Shown piece after piece: positions 19,126 to 27,309 of a stretch of 64,000 nucleotides of DNA. Source of the stretch: Streptomyces californicus (lineage in GTDB: Bacteria; Actinomycetota; Actinomycetes; Streptomycetales; Streptomycetaceae); assembly GCF_000717645.1 (NCBI RefSeq), contig NZ_JNZZ01000011.1, positions 1-64,000 on the forward strand, written 5' to 3'. Within the stretch, counting starts at the first letter, position 1, and each line of letters starts with the position of its first letter. A program made the position numbers and the translations under genes. Below the pieces are notes generated by a model. The model did not search any database. It was not told the DNA's origin and was given only the letters and a program-made list of their open reading frames with translations.

Positions 19126-19695
19126 TCACAGGTGCAGAAGCATCCGGCTGTTGCCCAAGGTGTTCGGCTTCACTCGTTCGAGACCGAGGAACTCCGCGAC
19201 ACCCTCGTCGTAGGAACGCAGCAGCTCACTGTAGACATCGGTGTCGACGGGCGCCTCACCGATCTCCACGAAGCCGTGCTTCGCGAAGAAGTCCACTTCG
19301 AAGGTGAGGCAGAAGACCCTTCGGACACCGAGCCAACGGGCGGTCCGCAAGAGCTTGTCGAGTACCTGGTGTCCGACCCCGGCGCCCTTGGCCCCGGGGT
19401 CCACGGCGAGGGTCCGGACTTCCGCCAGGTCTTCCCACATGACATGAAGTGCGCCGCAGCCGATGACCCGCGCGTCCTCGTCGCGTTCCGCGACCCAGAA
19501 CTCCTGGATGTCCTCGTAAAGGGTGACGGTCGCTTTGTCGAGCAGGATGCCTCCGGAGACGTACCCGTCGAGGAGTGCGCGTACGGACGCGACATCGCTC
19601 GTCCTGGCCCGTCGTACGGTGATGGCGAGCTTATTTACCGACGGGTCGGTATGAAGTTCGGTATCCGGATCGCTTTGCGGGTGCTCTGAGGACAT
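19126..19695 (-). CDS. GNAT amino-acid N-acetyltransferase (ArgA-like)
   Basis: A 189-residue GNAT enzyme. The acetyl-CoA binding motif A is clear (VRTLAVDPGAKGAGVGHQVL, about 93-112) and is followed by F-F-A-K-H-G-F, typical of amino-acid N-acetyltransferases. Actinobacterial members of this group act as stand-alone glutamate N-acetyltransferases that start arginine synthesis, which is the likeliest role. It begins 9 bases after the end of the BlaI-type regulator gene and so is probably its operon partner. The first 24 residues are a flexible, Asp/Ser-rich head; a later start cannot be excluded. Confidence 0.88.
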   Translation of the reverse strand: MSSEHPQSDPDTELHTDPSVNKLAITVRRARTSDVASVRALLDGYVSGGILLDKATVTLYEDIQEFWVAERDEDARVIGCGALHVMWEDLAEVRTLAVDPGAKGAGVGHQVLDKLLRTARWLGVRRVFCLTFEVDFFAKHGFVEIGEAPVDTDVYSELLRSYDEGVAEFLGLERVKPNTLGNSRMLLHL

Positions 19696-19704
19696 GCCCC
19701 GACG

Positions 19705-20163
19705 CTATCGCCCGCTCTCCCGGCCCGTGTCATCGGCGGGGTCGTCGGTCCCGGCGGGCCGCCCGGTCGGTTCCGTACGGCCGCCGGCGGCGATTTCGGT
19801 GAGATCGGGGGAAACCATGCGAACGGCGTCACGGAGCGCTTCGCGCTGTTCGGGCGACATCATGCCGAAGAACGCGACAAGTGCCGCGGCGGGGTTGTCA
19901 CTGCGTGACCAGGCGTCGTTCATCAGTGCGGCCGAGTATGCGGCCCTGGTGGAGACGGCCGTATATCGATAGGCGCGGCCGTCCACTTCCCGGCGCACCC
20001 AGCCCTTCTGATGGAGATTGTCCATAACGGTCATCACGGTCGTGTAGGCGATGGACCGTTCCTGCTGAAGGTCCTCAAGGACTTCCCGCACCGTGACCGG
20101 TCGGTTCCATTGCCAGACGCGCGTCATCACGGCGTCTTCGAGGTCTCCCAATTGGCGGGGCAC
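19705..20163 (-). CDS. BlaI/MecI/CopY-family transcriptional repressor
   Basis: A 152-residue winged-helix repressor: GDLEDAVMTRVWQWNRPVTV and YTTVMTVMDNLHQKGWVRRE (1-65) are the classic BlaI DNA-binding region, followed by the dimerisation helices (about 70-120) and a disordered Asp/Gly/Arg tail. The start is a GTG (20163). A small palindrome CACTTTAGTG (20169-20178) lies directly upstream and may be an autoregulatory operator, although it differs from the classic TACTACA-type site. No BlaR1/M56 sensor protease and no beta-lactamase is adjacent; the next gene, 9 bases on, is an N-acetyltransferase. What signal relieves repression is unknown. Confidence 0.92.
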   Translation of the reverse strand: MPRQLGDLEDAVMTRVWQWNRPVTVREVLEDLQQERSIAYTTVMTVMDNLHQKGWVRREVDGRAYRYTAVSTRAAYSAALMNDAWSRSDNPAAALVAFFGMMSPEQREALRDAVRMVSPDLTEIAAGGRTEPTGRPAGTDDPADDTGRESGR

Positions 20164-20212
20164 GCGATCACTTTAGTGCCCTATGTCCCGAATGCTCTGC
20201 CATTTACGCAGC

Positions 20213-20246
20213 AAAAGAGCGCACGGCTCGGACGAGTCGTGCGCTC
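20213..20246 (-). terminator. intrinsic terminator with U-tract after the small membrane-protein gene
   Basis: A near-perfect 30-base inverted repeat: GAGCGCACG (20217-20225) pairs with CGTGCGCTC (20238-20246), with inner CTCG/CGAG. AAAA at 20213-20216 reads as UUUU after the hairpin on the minus strand. It ends the leftward transcript coming from 20340-20519, about 94 bases upstream. Confidence 0.8.
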
Positions 20247-20339
20247 GGAGTGCGCCCCGGGTGCGTGCGAAATGCGCTCGGGGCGTGGCCGGAGTGCCCT
20301 CCGGCGGGGCCGCGGCAGGGGCGGCCCGCTCCCGCGATG

Positions 20340-20519
20340 TCAGCCGTTCTCCGGATGAGCGGTCTGCTTCGCGGCTTCCGCGCGGGCGAACGCCGCGTCG
20401 ACCGCGCCGTCCTCCTTGGTCTTGTTCGGACCGCCCTGGCTCTTGACGATGATCACGATCAGGGAGACGAAGAAGACGGCCATCACCACGGGGGGCACGA
20501 GCGCGGATACGTAGTCCAT
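20340..20519 (-). CDS. small single-pass membrane protein
   Basis: A 59-residue protein: ATG at 20519, an outside N-terminus of about 7 residues, one strong membrane helix (about 8-28, LVPPVVMAVFFVSLIVIIVK), then a charged cytoplasmic tail rich in Lys, Asp, Glu and Ala. Codon bias and the well-formed terminator downstream support it as a real gene. The frame is open upstream into the next gene, but the membrane helix directly after the ATG fits this start. Function not known. It lies 91 bases downstream of the 20611-21225 gene on the same strand. Confidence 0.78.
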   Translation of the reverse strand: MDYVSALVPPVVMAVFFVSLIVIIVKSQGGPNKTKEDGAVDAAFARAEAAKQTAHPENG

Positions 20520-20610
20520 GCCGTCCAGAGTAGCGAGCCCCGGACGGCCGGACGCGGCGACCTCCCGGTGGAGGCCGCCGCGTCGCGGACCGGCGGTGAG
20601 GGGGCGGGGG

Positions 20611-21225
20611 TCAGCCGGCCGCCCGTTCCTCGGACGGCGGCGGGGCGGGGCGGCGGCGCGGCGGGAAGACCTCGGACGGCTTGGGCATCGGGCGGTCGCC
20701 GGGCTTCTGCGGACGGCCCGGCGCGGCCGGGGCGCCCGGCCGGTCCGCGTCCCGGGCGGCGGCCCGGCCGCCGGGCAGGGCGAGCAGCCGGCCGCGCGGG
20801 CCGGGGGCGGCCGCCCCCGCGGTGCGGCCGGCGAGCCGGGCCCGCACCGAGCGCTCGGCGAGCACCTGGCACCGCTCCAGCAGGGCGGCGGCGAGCGGCC
20901 CGCCGCGCAGGGCCCGCAGGGCGGCGAGATCGTCCGGCCGGGGGTCGTAACCGGCCGCCAGGGCGTCCTGGAGCAGCTCCAGGTAGCCGGTGGCGGAGCC
21001 GGGGAGGGCGTTGCGGTAGCGGGAGAGGTCGGCGAGGAGGAACGCTCGCAGCCGACCCGCCTCGGCGACCGCCTCGTCCACGGAGCCCGCGAGCCGCAGG
21101 CAGTCCTGGACGTCCTCGTCGGACAGGGGCATGGGGTGGAGGGCGATGGCGAGGGCACGTCGGAGCACCCGCAGCTCGTCCGCGCTGAACGCCATGCCGC
21201 CTCGTGAACCGTAGGGCGTGGGCAT
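20611..21225 (-). CDS. conserved Streptomyces helical protein
   Basis: A 204-residue protein. Residues 11-120 are well structured and helical (AFSADELRVLRRALAIALHP, DVQDCLRLAGSVDEAVAEAGRLRAFLLADL), the rest is a Pro/Arg/Ala-rich tail with [11 protein letters not shown] recall the N-terminal part as a conserved Streptomyces hypothetical protein. Two starts are possible: ATG at 21225 (used; little ribosome-site signal, possibly leaderless) or ATG at 21195, which has GAGG four bases upstream. Function unknown. Confidence 0.75.
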   Translation of the reverse strand: MPTPYGSRGGMAFSADELRVLRRALAIALHPMPLSDEDVQDCLRLAGSVDEAVAEAGRLRAFLLADLSRYRNALPGSATGYLELLQDALAAGYDPRPDDLAALRALRGGPLAAALLERCQVLAERSVRARLAGRTAGAAAPGPRGRLLALPGGRAAARDADRPGAPAAPGRPQKPGDRPMPKPSEVFPPRRRPAPPPSEERAAG

Positions 21226-21347
21226 AGCGCGACAATACGTGCTAAAGGGACAAAATCCGTTTAACTGGTCGTCGGTGTCGCGGTCGGCCGGCCGCCCCCG
21301 GAAGCCGGTCGTTCCCGTGGGTACGCCGGGCCTCCGGGGGCCGTCCG

Positions 21348-22145
21348 CTACGAGCGGGACATGTTGCGCTCGTACACCAGGCGCAGCCCGATGAGCGTCA
21401 GCCAGGGCTCGTGCTCGTCGATGACGGAGGACTCCCCCAACACCATCGGAGCAAGGCCGCCCGTCGCGATCACGGTGACGTCGTCCGGGTCGGCCGCCAG
21501 CTCCTTCTTCATCCGGGCCACCACCCCGTCCACCTGGCCCGCGAAGCCGTAGATGATGCCGGACTGCATGGCCTCGACGGTGTTCTTGCCGATGACGCTG
21601 CGCGGCCGGGCCAGCTCGATCTTGCGGAGCTGGGCGCCCCGGACGCCGAGCGCCTCCACGGAGATCTCGATGCCGGGGGCGATGACCCCGCCCGTGTACT
21701 CGCCGCGCGGGGAGACCGCGTCGAAGGTGGTGGCGGTGCCGAAGTCGACGACGATCGCCGGGCCCCCGTACAGCTCGACGGCGGCGACCGCGTTGATGAT
21801 GCGGTCCGCGCCGACCTCCTTGGGGTTGTCCATCAGGATCGGCACGCCCGTCTTCACGCCGGGCTCCACCAGGACGGCGGGGACGTCGCCGTAGTAGCGG
21901 CGGGTGACCTCGCGCAGTTCGTGCAGGACCGAGGGGACGGTGGCGCAGATCGCGATGCCCTCGATGCCGTCGCCGAGCTCCATGCCGAGCAGCGGGTGCA
22001 TGCCCATCAGCCCTTGCAGCAGGACGGCCAGCTCGTCGGCCGTGCGGCGGGGGTCGGTGGAGATCCGCCAGTGCTCGACGATCTCCTCGCCGTCGAAGAG
22101 GCCGAGGACCGTGTGCGTGTTGCCGACGTCGATGGTGAGCAGCAT
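21348..22145 (-). CDS. coaX: type III pantothenate kinase CoaX
   Basis: Phosphorylates pantothenate, the first step of CoA synthesis. The 265-residue protein has the ASKHA-type phosphate loop DVGNTHT (6-12), the G-A-D-R motif (GADRIINAV), the second phosphate-binding stretch VVDFGTATTFD and TGGVIAPGI. It is the last gene of the leftward cofactor operon: its ATG shares one base with the nadC stop (TGATG), so translation is coupled. Having panC upstream in the same run makes a pantothenate-to-CoA unit next to NAD genes. Confidence 0.96.
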   Translation of the reverse strand: MLLTIDVGNTHTVLGLFDGEEIVEHWRISTDPRRTADELAVLLQGLMGMHPLLGMELGDGIEGIAICATVPSVLHELREVTRRYYGDVPAVLVEPGVKTGVPILMDNPKEVGADRIINAVAAVELYGGPAIVVDFGTATTFDAVSPRGEYTGGVIAPGIEISVEALGVRGAQLRKIELARPRSVIGKNTVEAMQSGIIYGFAGQVDGVVARMKKELAADPDDVTVIATGGLAPMVLGESSVIDEHEPWLTLIGLRLVYERNMSRS

Positions 22146-23218
22146 CAGGCGTCGGCCCCGTCCCCGGCTGAGGGCGAGGCGTCCGCGTCGCGGAAGTCCA
22201 GGCCGATGTCGAGGATCGGCGCGGAGTGGGTGAGCGCCCCGACGGCGAGGTAGTCGACGCCCGCGTCGGCGTAGGCGCGGGCCGAGTCGAGGGTGAGGCG
22301 GCCGGAGGACTCCAGGATCGCCCGGCCGTCGACCAGGGCGACCGCCTCGGCGGTCTCGGCCGGGGTGAAGTTGTCCAGCAGGATCAGGTCGACGCCCGCG
22401 TCCAGCACCTCGCGGACCTGCTCCATCGTGTCGACCTCGACCTCGATGGGCAGGTCGGGGAAGGTGTCGCGGACCCGCTTGAAGGCTTCCGCCACGCCGC
22501 CCGCCGCGATCACGTGGTTGTCCTTGACCAGCGCCGCGTCGGAGAGCGACATCCGGTGGTTGACGCCGCCGCCGCAGCGCACGGCGTACTTCTCCAGGGC
22601 GCGCAGGCCCGCCGTCGTCTTGCGGGTGTCGCGGACCCTGGCCTTCGAGCCCTCCAGTACGTCCGCCCAGGCGCGGGTGGCGGTCGCGATGCCGGAGAGG
22701 CGGCAGAGGAGGTTGAGCGCGCTGCGTTCGCCGGTCAGCAGGTCGCGGGTGCGGGTGGTGACGGTCAGCAGCTTCTGGCCGGGGGCGACCCGGTCGCCGT
22801 CCTCGACGTGCCGCTCGACCTCGAACTCCTCGGTGCAGACGATCGACAGGACCGCCTCCGCGACCCGCAGCCCGGCGACCACGCCGGCCTCGCGGGCGGT
22901 GAAGTCGCCGGTGGTCACGGCGGACTCGGGGACGGTCGCCACGGTCGTGACGTCCACCCCGCCGTCGAGGTCCTCCTCGATCGCCACATGGGCGACGTCC
23001 TCGACCTGGACGGGGTCGAGACCCGCCTGGGCCAGCAGCAGGGCGAGCGCGGGGTCGAGACCGCATTCCAGGGCCTCGGGGTCGAACCCGTCGTCACCGC
23101 CGCAGCCGCAGCCGTCGCCGCAGCCGCCCTCGGCCGGTGCGGACGCTGCGGGCGCGCCGACCCGGATCAGCGGGACGTCCACGGGTGTGGGGCGCGGATT
23201 CTCTTCGGGCGTGCTCAC
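22145..23218 (-). CDS. nadC: nicotinate-nucleotide pyrophosphorylase NadC
   Basis: Converts quinolinate and PRPP to nicotinate mononucleotide in NAD synthesis. The 357-residue enzyme has the expected QPRTase motifs: ARKTT-type DTRKTTAGLR, the EKYAVRCGGGVNHRM segment, the metal/phosphate-binding EVEVDT, and the ILESSGR and VGALTHS ends. It carries a family-atypical N-terminal extension of about 55 residues with a cysteine cluster (Cys33, Cys37, Cys39, and Cys52) in a Gly-rich context, which could bind a metal. Start is GTG. nadB lies 117 bases upstream and coaX overlaps downstream. Confidence 0.96.
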   Translation of the reverse strand: MSTPEENPRPTPVDVPLIRVGAPAASAPAEGGCGDGCGCGGDDGFDPEALECGLDPALALLLAQAGLDPVQVEDVAHVAIEEDLDGGVDVTTVATVPESAVTTGDFTAREAGVVAGLRVAEAVLSIVCTEEFEVERHVEDGDRVAPGQKLLTVTTRTRDLLTGERSALNLLCRLSGIATATRAWADVLEGSKARVRDTRKTTAGLRALEKYAVRCGGGVNHRMSLSDAALVKDNHVIAAGGVAEAFKRVRDTFPDLPIEVEVDTMEQVREVLDAGVDLILLDNFTPAETAEAVALVDGRAILESSGRLTLDSARAYADAGVDYLAVGALTHSAPILDIGLDFRDADASPSAGDGADA

Positions 23219-23312
23219 GGTGACGGCTCCTCGGGGGGTGTGGCGGGTGGTGCGGGTGGAACGTGCGGTGCGGGACCGCTCGCCCGGTGCGGCGGAGCGG
23301 GTGCTTCCAGCA

Positions 23313-23345
23313 GTCCGCTCAATCGGACAGTCTGCTCAATCGGAC
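23313..23345 (-). repeat. 12-bp direct repeat at the nadB stop
   Basis: GCTCAATCGGAC occurs at 23317-23328 and again at 23334-23345 (17-base period). The second copy includes the nadB stop codon. The first can also fold as GTCCG-CTCAAT-CGGAC (23313-23328), a small hairpin just after nadB that may weakly terminate or protect the message before nadC. Confidence 0.5.
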
Positions 23346-25042
23346 GGGCGTACGGGCGGGAACGCCGCGGTCTCCGTGCGGTGGACGACCGGGGTGCGGT
23401 CCGGCGCGATGCGGACGACCAGGTGGCGGCGGCCGTGGGCGTCGTCGCGGTCGGGGCGGTCCTCGCGCCAGTGGCAGCCCCGGGTCTCCTCGCGGTCCCG
23501 GGCGGCGGCGACCAGGACCCGGGAGACCAGCAGCAGGTTGGCGACCTCCCAGGCGTCGACCCCGGGCACGACCGCCTTGGCGCCGGACCCGCCCGCCCCG
23601 CCGGCCTCTTCCGCGTCGGCGGCGGCCTCGCGGTGCAGGGCCTCCAGCTCCGCGGCGGCGGCCGCCAGGCTCTCGGCGGAGCGCAGCACCCCGGCGCCCC
23701 GGGTCATGGCGCGCTGGATCGCCGTACGGGCCTCGGGGGCCGGCAGCGCGACGGGCTCGCCCGCGTCCGCGACCGCGGCCGGTTCGGTCCGGGGCGGGCG
23801 GGTCTCCGCGATGTCGGCGGCGATGCGCTCGGCGAAGACCAGGCCCTCCAGGAGGGAGTTGGACGCGAGCCGGTTGGCCCCGTGCACCCCGGTGCAGGCG
23901 ACCTCGCCGCAGGCGTACAGACCGGGGACGGTGGTGCGGCCCCGCAGGTCGGTGCGGACGCCCCCGGAGGCGTAGTGCGCGGCCGGGGCGACCGGGACCG
24001 GCTCGGTGACCGGGTCGATGCCGTGGGACCGGCAGGCCGCCAGGATCGTCGGGAAGCGCTGCTCCCACATGGCCGCCCCGAAGTGCCGGGCGTCGAGGTA
24101 CATGTGCTCGGCGCCCTTCTCGTGCATCCGGCGCGTGATGCCCTTGGCGACGATGTCCCGGGGGGCCAGTTCGGCCAGCTCGTGCTGCCCGGTCATGAAG
24201 CGGACGCCGTCGGCGTCGACGAGGTGGGCGCCCTCGCCGCGTACGGCCTCGGAGACCAGCGGCTGCTGGCCCTCGGAGTCCGCGCCCAGGAAGAGGACGG
24301 TCGGGTGGAACTGGACGAACTCCAGGTCGGAGACCTCCGCCCCGGCCCGCAGCGCGAGCGCCACCCCGTCGCCGGTGGAGACGGAGGGATTGGTCGTGGC
24401 GGAGAAGACCTGGCCCATGCCGCCGGTCGCGAGGACCACCGAGGGGGCCCGGACCGCGCCCACGCCGTCGTGCTGGCCCTCGCCCATGACGTGCAGCGAG
24501 ACGCCCGCCGTACGGCCTTCGGCGTCGGTGAGCAGATCCAGGACGAGGGCGTTCTCGATGGTGTGCAGGGCCGCCTCGCGGACCGCCGCCACCAGAGCGC
24601 GGGAGATCTCCGCGCCGGTCGCGTCACCGCCCGCGTGGGCGATGCGGCGGCGGTGGTGGCCGCCCTCGCGGGTCAGCGCGATGTCGCCGCCGTCGGTGGT
24701 GTCGAAGTGCGCGCCGGTGTCGATCAGCCGGCGTACGGCGTCGGGGCCCTCGGTGACCAGGGTGCGCACGGCCTCCTCGTCGCAGAGGCCCGCGCCCGCG
24801 ACGAGGGTGTCGTCGAGGTGCTGCTCGGGGGTGTCGCCCTCGCCGAGCGCGGCGGCGATGCCGCCCTGGGCCCAGCGGGTCGAGCCGTCGTCCAGGCGGG
24901 CCTTGGTGACGACGACGGTGTCGAGCCCGGCGGCGGCGCAGCGCAGCGCGGCGGTGAGCCCGGCCACGCCGGAGCCGACCACGACGACGTCCGCGTCGAT
25001 GGCCCAGCCGGGGGCGGGGGCGGTCAGCCGTATACCGGTCAC
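23336..25042 (-). CDS. nadB: L-aspartate oxidase NadB
   Basis: Oxidises L-aspartate to iminoaspartate for quinolinate synthesis. The 568-residue flavoprotein shows the FAD-binding [11 protein letters not shown] (about 23-33), the substrate-loop region ([17 protein letters not shown]), the H-Y-A-S-G-G-V motif ([14 protein letters not shown]) and [21 protein letters not shown] flavin end, as in succinate dehydrogenase-type flavoproteins. The GTG start overlaps the panC stop by 4 bases (GTGA). The partner quinolinate synthase NadA is not in this window. Confidence 0.96.
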   Translation of the reverse strand: MTGIRLTAPAPGWAIDADVVVVGSGVAGLTAALRCAAAGLDTVVVTKARLDDGSTRWAQGGIAAALGEGDTPEQHLDDTLVAGAGLCDEEAVRTLVTEGPDAVRRLIDTGAHFDTTDGGDIALTREGGHHRRRIAHAGGDATGAEISRALVAAVREAALHTIENALVLDLLTDAEGRTAGVSLHVMGEGQHDGVGAVRAPSVVLATGGMGQVFSATTNPSVSTGDGVALALRAGAEVSDLEFVQFHPTVLFLGADSEGQQPLVSEAVRGEGAHLVDADGVRFMTGQHELAELAPRDIVAKGITRRMHEKGAEHMYLDARHFGAAMWEQRFPTILAACRSHGIDPVTEPVPVAPAAHYASGGVRTDLRGRTTVPGLYACGEVACTGVHGANRLASNSLLEGLVFAERIAADIAETRPPRTEPAAVADAGEPVALPAPEARTAIQRAMTRGAGVLRSAESLAAAAAELEALHREAAADAEEAGGAGGSGAKAVVPGVDAWEVANLLLVSRVLVAAARDREETRGCHWREDRPDRDDAHGRRHLVVRIAPDRTPVVHRTETAAFPPVRPSD

Positions 25043-26067
25043 GTCAGGGCTCCGAAGGTGAGGGGGATGTTGTCGATGAGGCGGGTGTCCCCGACCCGGG
25101 CCGCGACGGCGAGGATCGCCTCTCCGCTCTCGCGGTCGTCCGGGATCTCGGTGAAGTCCGCCGGGTCGATCAGGGCCAGGTAGTCCAGGGCGAGGGGCGG
25201 CCGGCCCCGGCCGGCGGCCTCGTCCAGGATCAGCCGGGCGGCGGCGCGGACGGCGGCGGGCGCCCCGCCCGGCCGGACCAGCGCCACGGCCTGGGCGTCG
25301 GCGGCGGCACGGACCTCGCCGAGCCGGTTGAGTCCGGCGGCCCGGTCGCCGCCGGGGGCGGTGGCCCGGGCCCGCTCGTGCAGGGCCTGCTGGGCGGCGA
25401 GCCGGTCGCGGGCCGCGAACAGGGCGCGGGGCAGGGCGAGCGCGGTGCGCCGCTCCTCGGCGGAGAGGAAGCGGTTCCGGCTGGAGAGGGCGAGGCCGTC
25501 CGGGTCCCGGACGGTGGGCACACCGGTGATCCGGACGCCGAAGTTCAGGTCGCGGATCATGCGGCGGATCAGGGCGAGCTGCTGGGCGTCCTTCTGCCCG
25601 TAGAACGCCTCGTCGGGGCGGGTGAGGTGGAGGAGCTTGGCGACGACGGTGAGCATCCCGTCGAAGTGCCCGGGGCGGGCCGCGCCTTCGAGCCGCTCGC
25701 CCATGGGGCCCGCGGTGATCCGGACCTGGGGCTCGCCGCCGGGGTAGACCTCGTCGACGCCGGGGGCGAAGACCGCGTCGGCCCCGGCCGCCCCGGCGAT
25801 CTCCAGGTCGGCGTCCAGGGTGCGCGGGTAGCGGTCCAGGTCGGCGGCCTCGCCGAACTGCAGCGGGTTGACGAAGACGGTGACCACGACCTGGCCGTCC
25901 GCCCCGGCCGCCGCGCGGGCGGCCCGGATCAGGGAGGCGTGGCCCTCGTGGAGCGCGCCCATCGTCATGACGACGGCCCGCTCGGCCCCGGCGGGCCGCG
26001 CCAGCGCGTCCAGCTCTGCGGCGGTGCGCAGGAGGGCGGGGGGAGCGGTGGGGACGGCGGGCGTCAT
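25039..26067 (-). CDS. panC: pantothenate synthetase PanC
   Basis: Joins pantoate and beta-alanine using ATP. The 342-residue protein has the nucleotide-binding [11 protein letters not shown] motif (about 36-46), the FVNPLQFG motif, the [11 protein letters not shown] substrate motif and a YGQKDAQQL segment with the KMSKS-like SSRNRFLS. It is longer than usual (about 280-310) owing to an Ala/Arg-rich insertion at about 215-250. The first nine codons are an exact copy of sequence found 104 bases upstream. The stop overlaps nadB, and DUF2520 lies just upstream. Confidence 0.96.
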   Translation of the reverse strand: MTPAVPTAPPALLRTAAELDALARPAGAERAVVMTMGALHEGHASLIRAARAAAGADGQVVVTVFVNPLQFGEAADLDRYPRTLDADLEIAGAAGADAVFAPGVDEVYPGGEPQVRITAGPMGERLEGAARPGHFDGMLTVVAKLLHLTRPDEAFYGQKDAQQLALIRRMIRDLNFGVRITGVPTVRDPDGLALSSRNRFLSAEERRTALALPRALFAARDRLAAQQALHERARATAPGGDRAAGLNRLGEVRAAADAQAVALVRPGGAPAAVRAAARLILDEAAGRGRPPLALDYLALIDPADFTEIPDDRESGEAILAVAARVGDTRLIDNIPLTFGALT

Positions 26068-26173
26068 CGCGCCCCTCCCGGGGCCGGGCGGTCGGGGGTC
26101 GTCGGGTCTGCCGGGGCCGGGCGGTCGTGGGTGACGAGCGCTGCCGGAGCGGTGGGGACGGCGGGCGTCATCG
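26042..26173 (-). repeat. 28-bp duplication of the panC translation start
   Basis: The same 28 bases, including the panC ATG and first codons, occur at 26042-26069 and 26146-26173 (104 bases apart). The block between also contains a 16-base direct repeat GACCGCCCGGCCCCGG on the operon strand. The duplication moved the DUF2520 stop away from panC and created a short coupled frame. Confidence 0.9.
26064..26171 (-). CDS. 35-codon coupled mini-ORF between the DUF2520 gene and panC
   Basis: The upstream copy of the panC start (ATG at 26171) overlaps the DUF2520 stop as ATGA. The frame runs [20 protein letters not shown] and ends in TGA overlapping the true panC ATG, again ATGA. Its product is a Pro/Ala-rich 35-residue peptide whose first nine residues equal those of PanC. 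The two 4-base overlaps could pass ribosomes from DUF2520 to panC. It may only be a by-product of the duplication; translation is not shown. Confidence 0.4.
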   Translation of the reverse strand: MTPAVPTAPAALVTHDRPAPADPTTPDRPAPGGAR

Positions 26174-27118
26174 GGTCTCCCCCGGTCCCGGGCCGCCGGG
26201 GCGGCGCTCCTGGTCGGCCAGGACCCCGAGCAGGTCCTCGGCCAGCTCCGCCTTGAGCAGGCCGTGGGCGAGCGCCCGGTCGGCCGTGGTGCGGGCCATC
26301 GCGACGTATCCGGCGACCGCCTGCGGGGCGTGGGTGCGCAGTTCGCCGATGTGGGCGGCGACCGTGCCCGCGTCCCCCCGGGCGACCGGGCCGGTCAGCG
26401 CGGCGTCACCGGAGCGCAGGGCGTTGTCCAGGGCGGCGCCGAGCAGCGGGCCGAGCATCCGGTCGGGGGCGGAGACCCCGGCCTTCGCCAGCAGCTCCAT
26501 CGACTGGGCGACCAGGGTGACCAGGTGGTTCGCCCCGAGGGCGAGGGCCGCGTGGTAGAGCGGGCGGGACTCCTCGGCGATCCACTCGGGCTCGCCGCCC
26601 ATCTCGATGACCAGCGCCTCGGCGGCGAGCCGCAGCTCCTCGGGGGCGGTGACGCCGAACGAGCAGCCCGCCAGCCGCTGGACGTCCACGGCGGTCCCGG
26701 TGAACGTCATCGCGGGGTGCAGCGCGAGCGGCAGCGCCCCGGCCCGCAGCGCGGGGTCCAGGACGCGTGCCCCGTACCGCCCGGACGTGTGGACGAGCAG
26801 CTGGCCCGGCCGTACGGCGCCGGTCTCGGCCAGGCCCTCGACCAGCGTGGGCAGGACGTCGTCGGGGACCGTCAGCAGCACCAGGTCGGCGCGGGCCAGC
26901 ACCTCGGCCGGCTCCACCAGCGGAACATCGGGGAGCAGGGCCGCGGCGCGGCGGCGGGAGGCGTCGGAGACGCCGGACACGGCGACCGGGCGGTGCCCGG
27001 CGAGCTGGAGGGACGCGGCGAGGGCGGGGCCGACCCGGCCCGCGCCGACGACGCCGACCGTGAGCCGGGCGGGGCGGTCCCTCGCGTCGAGGGGTTCCTT
27101 TGAAACTGATGCGTTCAC
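26168..27118 (-). CDS. Rossmann-like / DUF2520 NAD(P)-binding protein
   Basis: A 316-residue dehydrogenase-like protein with an N-terminal Rossmann fold ([21 protein letters not shown], about 21-41) and a helical C-terminal DUF2520 domain (about 165-300; [23 protein letters not shown]). The overall fold is that of 6-phosphogluconate-type/ketopantoate reductases. It is the first gene of the panC-nadB-nadC-coaX run, which suggests a role in pantoate supply, but the catalytic residues of PanE are not securely identified. The GTG at 27118 begins close to the Rossmann domain; the long upstream open frame is a non-coding extension. Confidence 0.88.
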   Translation of the reverse strand: MNASVSKEPLDARDRPARLTVGVVGAGRVGPALAASLQLAGHRPVAVSGVSDASRRRAAALLPDVPLVEPAEVLARADLVLLTVPDDVLPTLVEGLAETGAVRPGQLLVHTSGRYGARVLDPALRAGALPLALHPAMTFTGTAVDVQRLAGCSFGVTAPEELRLAAEALVIEMGGEPEWIAEESRPLYHAALALGANHLVTLVAQSMELLAKAGVSAPDRMLGPLLGAALDNALRSGDAALTGPVARGDAGTVAAHIGELRTHAPQAVAGYVAMARTTADRALAHGLLKAELAEDLLGVLADQERRPGGPGPGETR

Positions 27119-27216
27119 GCGGCGATGGCCTTCCGTTCCAGTCCGCGGGGGGTACCGGACGATTTCTCTGCATGCTACGCCAGCGTTTCGGCGGATCTCA
27201 TCCGCTGCCCACAGCC

Positions 27217-27225
27217 TGTGGATAA
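27217..27225 (-). promoter_or_regulatory. perfect DnaA-box sequence in the divergent spacer
   Basis: TGTGGATAA (27217-27225) is the reverse complement of TTATCCACA, the strict consensus DnaA box. It overlaps a palindrome CCACAG-C-CTGTGG (27209-27221). It lies between the divergent DUF2520/panC operon and the aldolase gene. A single box can occur by chance, but this one is in an intergenic, relatively AT-rich spot. Confidence 0.5.
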
Positions 27226-27309
27226 CTTTCCGGAACCGTCGGCGCCGGGCGGATCGGCCCGTGCGCACGGGTGGGCGGCGTCGCCCGCTCGCCGGGCGAT
27301 GATCGTCCC

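Noticed and set aside
22226..25183. 985-codon rightward frame across nadC and nadB
   Set aside because: Long open frame is due to GC3 bias; crosses two certain genes and shows no motif.
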